NCBI RefSeq assembly: GCF_958450345.1
Contig: NC_088784.1
Coordinates: forward strand, 47,255,278 to 47,319,277
DNA: 64,000 nucleotides
Source of the DNA: Calliphora vicina
Taxonomy: Eukaryota; Arthropoda; Insecta; Diptera; Calliphoridae
Direction: 5' to 3'
Of the stretch, positions 22,978 through 34,067 are shown one piece after another. A program made the position numbers and the translations under genes. Every line of letters starts with the position of its first letter. Within the stretch, counting starts at the first letter, position 1. Below the pieces are notes generated by a model that saw only the letters and a program-made list of their open reading frames with translations, did no database searches and had not been told where the DNA came from.

Positions 22978-23571
22978 CAGAATCGAAATTTTTTGTAAAT
23001 AAATCTGGCATTTCTAAACGGCTGGTCCGATCGGGCCCATACCTTGGCCCGCTCTTTTAAAAATATAGGGCGTAATTTTGGACCGAATGGACTCGAATTT
23101 TTTTGTTAATTAGACAGCTAAATTGGTAATAATATACAAACAATTTGAGGTTAATATCTATTATGGATCCAAAAATAAACGTAAAAAAAGAATCGTAGAA
23201 AACAAAAAGCAGGTTTGGAATCCTTGATGTGTTCCCTATTTATCGCCAAAGTATTTTCCCAGCCCCGAATGAAATGTGGACCCTATAGGCAAAATTGTAA
23301 AAAATACCATTTTTGGGATTTTCGCTCCAATTTTTAGGAATTACGGGATTGCCGTTGACCTTTTGATAAGTTTTTTTACACCTTGAACAAAAATTTAAAA
23401 TTTCAATTTTGAAATGCCTATAACTCGAAAAGTATAAGAGATAAATAGGACACGCAAGCACGAGCGCTTTCCAAAAATATAAAAATCTTTGAAATCGGAT
23501 AGGAAACAAAAAAATTGCACGTGTTTAAACATTTTATATATCGAAGGTACCCTACTTTGAACTTAAAAAAA
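22978..23571 (+). mobile_element. CACAGTGGGGC long-TIR element, compact copy
   Basis: It starts CACAGTGGGGCAGAATCGAA, runs through the left arm (ACCGAATGGACTCGAA), a middle section similar to 3720-3900, then an inverted right arm (ATGCCTATAACTCGAAAAG, GAAATCGGATAGGAAAC). The right terminus is lost where a hAT-like MITE fragment begins. It shows that the two arms at 2980 and 18880 belong to one family. Confidence 0.65.
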
Positions 23572-23933
23572 TAACTGAGAAATTATGTATATATTCTTTA
23601 TCATGTCTTACTTTTGATTTCTCCAAGTCAAGTTTTATTAAAACTAAAAAATCGTTTAAAAGGAAAGCATTAAAATATTTTTTTCAGATTATTTCAGAAG
23701 ATCTCCCTAAAAACCATGTGTATATATTTATTTGTTTTGTTTGTTTTTTCTATTTATTAACAAAATGCTTATATAAGTACACAAAATTCGTGTTTTTCTT
23801 TTCAATTTAAAATTAAAATAGAAATTATTCGGTTAATCGAATAATTTAAAATTAGCCGGTTAAATCTAAACCCCGATTAATTATTTGCTCGATTAACCGA
23901 TTGAACCAGAAACCCGATTAATTGAATACTCTA
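23572..23933 (-). mobile_element. hAT-like MITE, deleted copy
   Basis: It ends GGGTTTCTGG...-like in reverse, with AATTGAATACTCTA at 23920-23933, matching the inverted terminus of 19394-20184. The other side joins interior sequence of that element, so this copy is 5'-truncated. Confidence 0.65.
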
Positions 23934-24177
23934 GTAAGCAGCCAGACTTTCAAACACACAAGACAATTTTTTGTTTGTTTTTTAGCTACATATTTTTGGG
24001 GTAAATGTAAGTACATTTGTAAGCAAGACGCATGAGTTTTATCGTTTAATTTTATTTTAAAAACTACAAATCAAATTAAACGAATTAAAAAGCAATGGCT
24101 CTAAAACAGTACAAAATATTGGTTGTAAGTTAAATGGTTCTAAAGTTAGTTTAATTAAAATTTGTAAAATAGTATTA

Positions 24178-24760
24178 CAGGTAAGCCTCCATTTACGCGG
24201 TACTTTATTTACGCGAATTCGATATAACGCGAACTCAAATTAGCAACCATTTTTTGAAATACGCGACTTTTTTTTACACGATTTTTATATAACGCGGCAA
24301 CAAAAAACAATAAACGAAAAAAAAACAAGCGAATAACAGATTTCTTTTTTGAAAACTTTTATGAATTTTTGTTATGTTTTGATCTATTTTATGTATTAGA
24401 ATATTTTGTTTATTTAATTGACATTTTTTTAGTTGAGTTTTTATGCTTCACTTTTGTTTTAAGTAAGTTTTTAAAAGTACATTACAACTTGCCGTTATAG
24501 TTAAATTTACCTTTTGTAGTTACGTCCGCTTTCATTTAAGGTGACGATATGTATGTATGTACATATGTGTTTTCTATTTAACACGATTTTTAGCCCCAAT
24601 TTATTTTTTGTTATGTATCTGATGTATTGTTTTACGCGAAATAAAAAAATGTTGGCCCCACAAAAGCATTTCGTTCTAAATTAGAACCTCGTTTTACGCG
24701 AATTTGATTTACACGCTATTTTTTTGGGCCCAACAAACCGCGTAAATGGAGGCCTACCTG
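24178..24760. mobile_element. Tc1/mariner (pogo-like) MITE, TA target
   Basis: A 583-bp element with ends CAGGTAAGCCTCCATTTACG and the inverted CAGGTAGGCCTCCATTTACG, continuing CGG, flanked by TA on both sides (24176-24177, 24761-24762). Subterminal ACGCGAA motifs repeat several times near both ends. The CAGGTA start with a TA target is characteristic of pogo/Tigger-type elements; assignment is by terminus only. Non-coding. Confidence 0.75.
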
Positions 24761-26241
24761 TATTTACCTTTTTAAAAACGGTGGTTTATTTCCTTTAAAT
24801 AAAGCGGATACTTTTGATTGAAAATAAAAGCAGTTTAGTAGTTTAATATTTGTAAGAACTCTTTATTTATTCAAATTTACACAACGACAGTTTAAATATA
24901 AATTAGAGTGTCCCTTAGAATTAAATTTTTTGAAATGTTGAAACGGTACCCCCTGTAAACTTTCGTAATGACCTAAAATACCACCAATAAAAATTTTAGC
25001 TTGTTCTAAGAAGGGCAACCCGTGCCGACTTTCGATTTTTTGTCAGTTTTTTAAAAAAATTAGCTATTAAGTAATTACTTTTGCAATTTAATTGAAAAGC
25101 AATTTAATCGAAATGTGTACGTAATTGTCGTTCTAATGAGATATAAAAGACAAAAATTGGATAAAAAAATTTAAAGTTATTAAAAAATCGCCACGCTATT
25201 AACGTAGATAACTAGTTAGATAACTAGCTATGCGACTAGTTTGACCAATTTGCATTACAATGAGACTATCTAATAGCTTGTCCAAAGTAGTCAACGCATT
25301 GGATTCCCATTCCGGTTACATAAATTCAGTTACACAATTGGCTACTTTTTCAGCTACATAACTAGTTATTTCAATATTTACGGATGCTAATTGACATCAA
25401 ATAGTCAGTTAAAAAAACATCTCATAAACAATTCAATAACCGATTGCCTCTAAACAAACCTTAATCCGTCAAATCCCCAATAGATCACTTCTGGTGGGTA
25501 AAATATAGTGCAGTACAAAATAAACGTTTAAAGTGATTACAATCTAGGTTACTTAGAGATACTAAAGTGACAATTGACTTCACTCTAGATTGCATGGGAT
25601 GTCAGTAGACTTAAACTACAATAAAATAAACTGTATGAGAATTACATCAACACAATTTGTATAAAACAAGTCACAAAAAATGCAATATAATATCAACACT
25701 TAAACTAACTAAACTCTTAATTACTTAGAAACCTGTAGCCCGTTTCTGTATTTCTCGAATCGAAAAACTTTCCGCATGAAACGATTGAATTGCAACAAAA
25801 ATAGTGTAAAATTAAACAAAATATTCTAGTTTTCTATTTATGACCAATGATGTTGACAATTTTAGTTTTTAAGATTCCAATCTTACGGGCTATTTATGGT
25901 CAATCATTTGTTACCAAATGTGTAAATAAAAATCAAATTATTTTCATTTTTATTATTATTTACCCAACGTTTCGTTTGTTTGTTTTAAACTTCTTCAGGG
26001 GTTTTCTTTTATTATTGAATTCTAGCGACAAAAACATATAAATATTTTATTATAAATCATTGAAAAACTTAAGATATCACAGTTCAACTTACGAAATTCT
26101 ATTGTTTACATTGTCAATTAACTTATTATTTAAAAAACTGGACTTCACGACACAGAATTAATAAATAAATAAATAATCATTACAACACAAACATATACTA
26201 TAAGTCAAACTTAATACTAATATCACAGAACTTCAACTGAT
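24761..26241. other. Mostly unrecognised AT-rich DNA
   Basis: No gene seen. About 25030-25205 matches an arm of the foldback element at 53690-53815. The sequence just before 26241 is likely the 3' non-coding tail of the Penelope element. Confidence 0.45.
25030..25205 (+). repeat. Fragment of the foldback family
   Basis: Shares ATCGAAATGTGTACGTAATT, AGATATAAAAGACAAAAATT and TATTAAAAAATCGCC with both arms of 53511-55415. Confidence 0.7.
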
Positions 26242-26535
26242 TTAATAATTAAATATTGCAGCGGAATATTGCAGTTTTGTGTTATCCTTGTCCTCTTTCG
26301 TGTTCATTGTATTGTGTATTTTTTGTTGTATTCTTAAGCTTTCAAGAGTGTATCGTTTGTTCTCTTTTTGTTCTCTGTCCAATATCTTAATATTGTCAAA
26401 ATCCATCTTATGATTGCACTCCTTTACGTGCAGAGATAATGCCGTCGTTATTTTTCCTTTTTCAATATCTGTTTTGTGTTCATTAACTCTCGTCCCCAAC
26501 ATTCTCTTTGTCGTACCAATGTAAACCAAGTACAT
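26242..26535 (-). pseudogene. Penelope GIY-YIG endonuclease domain
   Basis: A 97-residue reading frame. VYIGTTKRMLGTRVNEHKTD is the GIY-YIG nuclease signature of Penelope-like retroelements, including the arginine and the EH pair; HVKECNHKMDFDNIKILDRE follows as in the family. This domain nicks target DNA for reverse transcription. It is the C-terminal part of the same protein as the RT ORF but lies in another frame; the shift is near 26536, where the RT frame reads on into nonsense. Confidence 0.85.
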
Positions 26536-27890
26536 CTCTCCCTTTCATTACCGTCACATTTTATCTCATAGACCACATTATCACTCTTAAGTTTGTCAAT
26601 TTTTGTTTTGTTGTTTGTAAATAGATGCCTCAGTGTCATATTTGATTTGTAAGCTATTGTTGTTGTTTTCTCTGTGATCATTCTCTTCATTGTTTTTGTC
26701 TCCGTTAGTTTGGGAATAAATGGTACACTGTAAAAAACTTTTTCCTCCTCAGTGTTTGGATTTTTCTGCTGTTTTTCATATTTTAGTACTTTGTTGATTA
26801 AATTGTTCGTCATATATGTTGGGTAACTATTCTTTGTAAGTATTTTTCTTATTCTATTAATATTGGTTTTCCTGTATTCAACATCACTTATCTGTAATAC
26901 TTTCCTTATTAAATTCGTCGCTGTACTTATCTTCATTTTCAATGGTTGTATAGAGTTGAAGTTAACCATTCTACCTGAAGATGTGGGTTTCGTGTACCAA
27001 TTTGTCCTTATTCTTCCATTATCCTTGATGATATTGATGTCCAGATACGGTATTGACATATTCTTCTCGCGTTCTATTGTAAATTGTATCTTATTGTGAT
27101 AAACGTTCATTGTTTTTAATATCTTCTCTTCGTCCGATTTCCTTATAATCGCAAACAAGTCATCCACGTACTTAGTGATAAACTTAATCTCTATATTATT
27201 AGCCCTTAATTCGTCAATTACATCGTCCAGTAGTGTGTCAAGTACAATATTTGCAATTGTTGGCGATAGGGGGTTTCCCATTGGCATACCATATGTTTGA
27301 TGGTAAAATTTATTGTCAAAAGTGAGATAGTTATTATCAGTTAAACAAAACTGAAGAATTTTCAAAAATGTTTGCCTTGGTATTGCCGTGTGTTCCTTAA
27401 GTGTTTTCCATTTGTCAAGTATATTCCTTATAGCCAAGTGAATCGGTATATTAGTGAATAATGATACCACGTCGAAAGAGACCATAATATCGTCATTTTC
27501 CAATGAGACGCTTTCCAGTTTTCGTTTTAATTCTACTGAATTTTGTATATTGTATTTGGGCGACACAATATTCCTCAAAATTGTTCCAATATACTTCGAA
27601 AGACTGTAACACGGTACCTTCATGGATGCAGATATCGGTCGAAGTGGTATTCCGTCTTTGTGTATCTTTGGCAGTCCATATAACTCAGGTGCTGCTGCCG
27701 CTTGTGTCGTCATGTTGAATTTCTCGTATCTGGTAATGTACCCATCTTTTCCCAATTGTGTAATTAAGTTATTGTTCCTTTTCTGAAGACTAGTTGTTGG
27801 GTCAATTTCAATTTTCCTGTATGTGCTCTTGTCATCTATGTTTTTTCTCGCACAAGTGTTTCTGTATCTTGAGTTTGCAAGAATTATCTG
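26448..27890 (-). pseudogene. Penelope-like reverse transcriptase, 5'-truncated
   Basis: The open frame runs from a stop at 27891-27893 down to 26448. There is no ATG at its head, so the element lacks the protein N-terminus. Motifs in order are DPTTSLQKRNNNLITQLG, YGLPKIHKDG, VSFDVVSLFTNIP, YGMPMGNPLSPTIANI and KYVDDLFAI with an intact YVDD active site (residues ~241-244 of this frame). These are diagnostic of Penelope-like elements. The last ~30 codons are out of frame past the shift at ~26536, after which the GIY-YIG domain continues in the other frame. Apart from that shift the RT domain is unbroken, which suggests a fairly recent copy. Confidence 0.9.
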
Positions 27891-28745
27891 TCATTTAAAT
27901 AATTTTCCAACAATTATTGGAAGGATGTGAGAAAAAGTGTTTCTGTAACAATATTTTGCGAAAAGTTTCTCACAAGAACTGTCAAAACAAAAATATAGAT
28001 ATTTTTAATTTCATATGTATAAATATGGAACCCAAATCAGCCGTAAATGTAAGTAGCACAGAGTTTGATTTTTTGAGATTTAAAATATTTTTTTTAAATT
28101 CAGCAGTTATAAGCGCCACACTATACTTTTTATTTTATATTTAAATCAAAGAATAATAGCAAGAAGTGAAACGCTGTCAAAAAAAACTTAAGTCGGTTGT
28201 CGAAAAAAACCTAACTATAAGAATGAATTGGTATCATTTTACTTATATGTATTGGTTTTCAAACCACTTTCACCACACTCCTCAAACACACAGGGTTGTA
28301 AAAAAGCGACATTAAAATTTATAACAAAATTTTATTACAATTAAATTTAAAAATTCACACAATTCTCAAATTATTTCAATTATATTTGATCTGGAAAGGT
28401 TTTATAAATAGATTTTTCCGCTTTTTATTCCATAATTTCTGCAAAAATTAAGTTTATTGAATGTTTTTATTAATTTCCAATACGAAATTTTACAAATGTG
28501 TTTTTTTTTAGTTTTTATTTCAAGCCCCAAAAAAATAATGTCAAAAGAATTAAAAAATATTTTTTTCGTTTGTAAAAAATATACACGATTCGGATATTTA
28601 AATGGTTTAAATGTGTAGAAAAAAATAATAAAAATATTATGTGATGGTGAAAGTGTGTGTTAGAAGTGCAATTTTGTGCAATTTTCAAGAAAAAGTTTTG
28701 AAGTTAAATCTCTCTCTCAAATGTGTTGAATTCACATAATAGTTG
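27891..28745. other. No recognised feature
   Basis: AT-rich DNA between the Penelope truncation point and P-like MITE copy D. Short ORFs have no recognisable content. Confidence 0.45.
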
Positions 28746-29117
28746 CAAGGCAAATTTACTTACAGGTATACCCAATTCTACAACAAATACAACTTTACCA
28801 AAAACAACATGTACTTTGTTTTTGTAAAATTATTTGCTAACTGTCAAACAGCTAAACAACAGCAGACTGCAAAAATCAAAAACAGGGGTGAAAATAAATA
28901 AATACGTGAAATTTACTTTCAATAAGTACTCCATTCACTTTTATATTATCAATTATTCACTTTTCTTCTATTTTATATTTTTTATTAAAAGAAACAAAAA
29001 CGTTAATTTAAATTAATAACGAAATGTAAACAAACTTTGACAGATAGAAGTGAAAAAACATATCGAGCAAAAAATAGTCAGCTGGCTTTTCGACGTCACC
29101 TTATTAGATACGCCTTG
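28746..29117. mobile_element. P-like MITE, copy D
   Basis: A 372-bp element starting CAAGGCAAATTTACTTACAG and ending GTCACCTTATTAGATACGCC followed by TTG, with a perfect 8-bp duplication AATAGTTG (28738-28745, 29118-29125). It shares the CTACAACAAATACAACTTTA interior motif with the other copies. Confidence 0.8.
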
Positions 29118-29303
29118 AATAGTTGTATGTGAGAAGAGAGAGAAGTTGTTGTTGTAGAAAAAATGAGAAGCTTCCCTTCTTGTTATCATGATATACAAAA
29201 TACAAGGTAGTTTCATTTTCTCCTTATGTCAACCTAATTAAGCATTTGACAATAAAGGGGATTTGAAGTTTATGTCTAAAACAAAGCTACCATATTCATT
29301 AAA

Positions 29304-29492
29304 CTTAATCCGATTTTTGCCTTTATTGAAGTATAAATACTTCAAATATAAATAAAATAAAAAAATATTTTATTCAAAATATTATTGTGCGTTTATCCTA
29401 GGTATTAAACAGCAACACAATTCTGGCCAAGGTTTTCAATTCCTGAGTATCGTTAGCATAATGATTTAGTTTATGCTTGATTGTGGTTATAT
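29304..29492 (-). repeat. 189-bp tandem duplication, unit 1
   Basis: Identical by eye to 29493-29681. On the minus strand it reads as the last coding part and 3' tail of the captured gene fragment, with AATAAA-rich sequence. Confidence 0.9.
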
Positions 29493-29681
29493 CTTAATCC
29501 GATTTTTGCCTTTATTGAAGTATAAATACTTCAAATATAAATAAAATAAAAAAATATTTTATTCAAAATATTATTGTGCGTTTATCCTAGGTATTAAACA
29601 GCAACACAATTCTGGCCAAGGTTTTCAATTCCTGAGTATCGTTAGCATAATGATTTAGTTTATGCTTGATTGTGGTTATAT
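29493..29681 (-). repeat. 189-bp tandem duplication, unit 2
   Basis: Direct repeat of unit 1 with no visible difference, so the duplication is recent. This unit joins directly to the UTP20-like coding remnant at 29682. Confidence 0.9.
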
Positions 29682-30538
29682 CTGCAACTAAATCACAAAG
29701 CTGTTTGCCAGCACAAACCTCTTGCACCTCCACGAATAAGAGAACAATTTTACGAATGTACAACCGTTTGTGTAATCTCTTAATAAGATTTGAGAGACAA
29801 TTTCATTGGGACAACTGTCAGATAATTGGTATGATGAATGATACAGTGGAATATTTGACGATATTCTACTATATCATTTAACAGCTGGCTCTGTTGTGGT
29901 TTTATCTTCTTATCCGTTACCAAAGATTCTAAAAGTCTCCGGCAATGCAATGGAATTGTCCCTTTACACTGCGCTTTACCTCAATAAACTCCCACAGCCC
30001 TGCACACTATCAGCTTGTTCACGCTCTATAGTTTTCAATATAAACTCCAGGAACTTGCCATAATCACCAACATCCCGAGCAATAAATGAAAAACGGCAGA
30101 ATTGGTAACACGTTCTTCATAGCGTCTCTCGTCCAGCAAGGGTATACAATTGAATACAAAGCCTATATTGCGTTTCAAATAAAGCTTAAGAACCATAAAT
30201 AGATAAACGAAAGACACTAAAAGTCCACTCCAATTGGTTAACATCGTGACTATTGAGCAAACACATTAATAGGGATAAAAGTCTTTTCTCAAATCTCTAG
30301 CCAACACATAAAGTAGTTTCAATAAAGACTGCAGTAACACGTTTGTAGCACAGGCTAGTTTTATAAAAGAAAGTCGACCACAAAATCCTTTTGATGCTAC
30401 AGTTGGGGCAACGTTAGAATTCCTCCGATAAATTTAAAAACATCCATTTTTTTAAAGTCTGATTGAAAAAGGCATCACTATCTTCGGGCAGCTCTTAATT
30501 GTCATGGCATATGTGATATAAAGGCACACGTCTTAGAT
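29682..30538 (-). pseudogene. UTP20/DRIM-like gene fragment, broken
   Basis: Minus-strand frames, switching several times, read in order: RRVPLYHICHDN, then FFNQTLKKWMFLNLSEEF, TLPQL, LLKLLYVLARDLRKDFYPY, VYLFMVLKLYLKRNI, FNCIPLLDERRYEERVTN, ARDVGDYGKFLEFILKTIE and EVKRSVKGQFHCIAGDF. I recognise this as the N-terminal region of UTP20, the large HEAT-repeat protein of the small-subunit processome. The order and spacing fit, and no intron is apparent. Stops and frameshifts occur throughout, so it is a pseudogene. The identification is from memory of conserved motifs; a homology search is needed. Base composition is less AT-rich than the surroundings. It lies entirely within a P-type TIR element, so it was probably captured by it. 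Confidence 0.65.
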
Positions 30539-30751
30539 TAATCCGTTTTTTATTTATTTTAAATATAAATTACAGTATTGTGAACTGTTACATACTACAC
30601 ATATTTCATTGAAAATTTCTCGGAGTATTGTAACCTTTTTCTAAATGTGGCAACGCTTCACTGAATATTTACAAATAAAATAAACTTCAAAAATCCCCTT
30701 TCTTGTCAAAAAAATATAAATGAAACTACCTTGTAATTTTTTTATATCATG

Positions 30752-31199
30752 CTTGTTATTCTTTGATTTAAAACACAATTGTTATATTTTGGCATTTTAA
30801 ATTTGTTTAGCCTTTCACTGTTTTGGTTTTATTATAATTTCTTTCTTTACATGACATTTTGTCTTGCATTTGACACTTAATTACTGGAAATATTCCAGTA
30901 AGAACAGAATCTGTGTTGTCTGTTTTCGCATTCAAATACAAAAACGCACATCGAGAAACGATGGAATTTTTTGTTTCACACTTCATGTGAGAAGTTTTCC
31001 GATGCGAGAAATACAAAAACGAGCTACTGGGATGTATAGAGCACATACGTATCAAATGACCTAAAATATATAAATTGGAGTCAGCCAAGTGATCAGATAT
31101 TAGTGACAATTACCGTCTATTATGGATACATTGACTACTTACTTAACTGCTGGATTGTACAAGAATGCAGTTGATGTTTATTCTACATAAAATAATTAA
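30752..31199. other. No recognised feature
   Basis: AT-rich spacer; overlapping short ORFs on both strands (30807-31109, 30864-31064) are not convincing. Confidence 0.4.
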
Positions 31200-31580
31200 C
31201 CCTTTGACGCATATGGGACACCGGTGTCCTAAATGTTTAACACTGAATATTTTCAAATTAAACTTCTTTTTGTAATCAATTGCAATACAAACCGACTATT
31301 TATAAACAAAACTTTATTTTCTTTGAAGTTTTGTACAACTGATCAGGAAAAGTAAAACAAATAATTCAACTTTATTTTTTGGTAATTTCGAAGTTTTTTA
31401 TAATATTAAAAAGTGATTTGTAATACATTAGTTCAGTTTTCAAAGTTTTTTCGATTGATTTTGTTAGAATGGTTAGTAAAGATTGTGATTAAATTGGTTT
31501 TTGCTAAAAAGAAGATTTTGAACTATCCGCAATACGAGATTTCTTGTAAGGGACACCGGTGTCCCAATATGCATGAAAGG
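31200..31580. mobile_element. piggyBac-like MITE with palindromic subterminal motif
   Basis: The left end CCCTTTGACGCATATGGGAC follows TTAA (31196-31199). The inverted right end is CCTTTCATGCATATTGGGAC. Each terminus carries GGACACCGGTGTCC at about 31222 and 31552; the right one is a perfect 16-bp palindrome GGGACACCGGTGTCCC. A TTAA target and a CCC start fit piggyBac, but the right flank is GGTCGA, without TTAA, so the assignment is tentative. Confidence 0.55.
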
Positions 31581-31895
31581 TCGAGAGGGTGGAAATTTTC
31601 CCTTCAATGTTTTATGATGTTTATATAAAAATTTTATATATTTAGGCCTATAAAACTACTAGAATATTCCGAAGCTACTGGTCCACTAAACCAGATATGA
31701 GGGTGCCATATATATCTTCTGCTATGCCTCTTTCACGGTTTGAGGAACTTAAATTTTACATTTCTGTAACAATAGTCGCAATTGTTAGCTTCTCTTGAAT
31801 TTAGACAAGTTTAGTACGCCTCACCATCAACATCCATAACAATAAAAGGGTTATGGAAAAAAAACTTCACTTAAACGACGTCTGCAATGTGCTAA
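31581..31895. other. No recognised feature
   Basis: Spacer without a gene or recognised repeat. Confidence 0.4.
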
Positions 31896-32050
31896 GTCCC
31901 CTTTTACAATGCAGAAATTGAAAAACAGACAGACGAAGTTCGTGGGCGCGGGGTCGAAGAGGTAGAGTGTGTATTACACAGGGTTAGGTTAGTTCAAGAG
32001 AGAATGAGAAAAATGTCTGCCTTTCAATTTCTGCATTGTAAAAAGGGATT
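31896..32050. mobile_element. Short MITE, copy 1 (GTCCCCTTTTACAATG family)
   Basis: About 155 bp with TIRs GTCCCCTTTTACAATGCAGA; right end TGCATTGTAAAAAGGGA. Internally it has CAGACAGACGAAGTT and AGAGAATGAGAAAAATGTC, shared with 49514-49810. The left flank is TAA; the right flank is degraded. Confidence 0.65.
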
Positions 32051-32889
32051 TACTTAAATAGACTATGCTATTTTTTCTCGCTCTGTAAATCACGACCATA
32101 ATTAAATTTAAACTTCTAAATAACCATACGGTTCGATATTACTTATTTGACACCTATCATTAGTTGCATATCTGTATAATCTGTGTATTAAATACAGAAT
32201 GTAACTACAAACGTCGTTATTAATGCCTATAAAAAAACTACTTTAAAAAAAAAACGGTTTGTCGGTTAACCGAAAATTGACAGAGTAACCGGAATAGTAA
32301 CAATAACCTATAAAATAAAATTAGAAAATGTGAGAAGATAAGGGAATAGGAAAAAAAGAAGAATACAAAAGAAAATAAAAAAATGGGAGAGTGGGAAAAT
32401 AAAGAAAAAAATAATAATAAATAATAAAAAACGTATTTTATCTGTTTATCTGTTTATCAGACAAATCATATATATTTTCAAAGCATTTGACATATGAAAT
32501 ATGTTTAACCAAATGAGAATTATAACTCTTTGTAAAAACACATATGCAAACAAAATTAGCCAATGTGTTTAAAATGGACATGATAACAACAAACAATCTT
32601 ATTTAAATGCGTCTTTTGTTGTTGTTGGTACTAAAATAAAAGTCAAACAAAAATATTTATAGAATCTATAAAAATATTTATCGCGTTTGTTTGAAAATAT
32701 TTTAGCAATAATTCTTTCTATGAAAATGTAAAGGATATCTCAGTAAGAATGCTTTTTTTCATTTTAAAATAAAAACACGTACATATTTTTGAGATAGTTG
32801 TGATTTTTTATTGGATTGTAAAGAAAACAAGTTCCTATTAAGTATGAAATAAAATAGACCCCACGGCTCTGATGGCAGGCCATTACTCT
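32051..32889. other. AT-rich stretch without genes
   Basis: Nothing recognised apart from a short GGTTAACCGAAAATTGACAG motif near 32262 reminiscent of the hAT-like MITE. Confidence 0.4.
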
Positions 32890-33450
32890 TTTCATGAAAT
32901 TTACATGACTTTTACACAGAGATGTGGCTGTACCTCACCGATGACGCGTCGGATCTCGGATTTGAACTCAAAATTGTTTCTGGTTTATTCGCATAAACCC
33001 GAAAGTTTACAAAATCCCAAAGAAAAAAATGACCTTGGTGGCCAGTTGACATGAGAATTTCGGAAAATAAATCGATTGTTGTGTGCGAGGTGTGGCAGGT
33101 TGCGCCATCTTGCTGAAACCACATGTCATCCAGATCTATGTCGTCATGTTGAGGCGACAAGAACTCCGTTATCATGCTTCAAAAAAGTAAGGCCCAATCA
33201 TGCCGCCTGACCAAAATTCGCACCAAACTGTTGCTCGTAGTGGGTGCATTTATTTCTCATGGATTGAATGAGGATTTGCTGAGCCACAATTTTGTGTATT
33301 CACGAGGCCATTCAGATAGAAATGCGCTTCATCGGAGAAGATGACTTTTTTTTATATCGTTTACAATGGGGGCAATGACGAATAATCGATTTTCGCACAA
33401 CCGCCTAACGAGTGGATGTATGGCAGGGCTGTTGTTGAGGAATCATGCGA
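32890..33450 (-). pseudogene. Tc1/mariner-type transposase remnant
   Basis: Minus-strand fragments in shifting frames read FSDEAHFYLNG, PLRATVWCEFWSGGMIGPYF, DLDDMWFQQDGATCHT and FRVYANKPETI. They correspond to the region around the first two catalytic aspartates (SDEAHF; QQDGATCHT) of a mariner-like DDE transposase. The third acidic region is frameshifted. The head (helix-turn-helix) is missing. This copy is more decayed than the related fragment at 43861-44340. Confidence 0.8.
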
Positions 33451-33597
33451 ACGTTCGCCATTATCTGAAAAGAAATAAGAAAAAAAAGAAACAGAATAGA
33501 TTAGACAACCACTTGAAAATATTACAAGAAATTCATTGGGTTAGTATAGCTGAATGCTATACTGGAAATTGAAAAAAGTAAATGAACCCCAGCAAAA

Positions 33598-34067
33598 ACT
33601 TTACTTACAAATAAGCCGAAAAATAAGGGGAATTTGAGATGCGACTTCTTATTTTTCTACTGTAAGAAGTCATTATTTCTGTTCGCGATGTCCCAAAAGT
33701 AATCCTTTATATTTTGGCCGGAATTAAGTTGTTTTGTTAGTAGAGTTATTTATAGAATTTTGTATTTGCAAACAAGAAATAAAAAAAAAAATAAGTCGCA
33801 GCCAAGAGTCGAACCACCAACCATCCGTTTGCTAGTCTGTTGTTGTACTCACTAAACCACTGCTTAGTTATTTCATTGTGCGTCAAATAATGGTTTTCAC
33901 ACAGTAATGCATGCAATAAAAAAAATGGGCAAATTGAAAAAAAGTAACAGTTTTTTTGTTTTGTTTGTTTATTTTGTTTTTTTAGACTTTACTACTTAAA
34001 AAGCAAGTTATTAAAAAAGACATTATTAAAAAGACATTGTAGCTTTTTAAGCGAAGTTTTTGCTGGG
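33598..34067 (-). mobile_element. TIR element with tRNA-promoter-like boxes, copy 2
   Basis: A 470-bp reverse-oriented copy of 17897-18389, with TIRs CCCAGCAAAAACTT and AAGTTTTTGCTGGG, flanked by AC on each side (33596-33597, 34068-34069). The B box (GAGTCGAACC on plus, 33806-33815) and A box (33847-33859) are intact, so both copies preserve the Pol III-like signals. Confidence 0.7.

Larger units (their letters stand above)
29187..30751. mobile_element. P-type TIR element carrying a UTP20-like fragment
   Basis: The ends are CATGATATACAAAATACAAG then GTAGTTTCATT on the left and, inverted, CATGATATAAAAAAATTACA then AGGTAGTTTCATT on the right. The perfect 8-bp duplication CTTGTTAT lies at 29179-29186 and 30752-30759. 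A second, subterminal inverted match (GACAATAAAGGGGATTTGAA at left) extends the arms to about 90 bp. The terminus closely resembles the canonical P-element end (CATGATGAAATAACATAAGG), and the 8-bp duplication agrees. Inside is no transposase but a degraded host-like coding sequence (29700-30538) and a 189-bp tandem duplication. Confidence 0.8.

Noticed and set aside
26863..27718. Plus-strand ORFs opposite the Penelope RT
   Set aside because: They are antisense shadows of a well-supported minus-strand RT.
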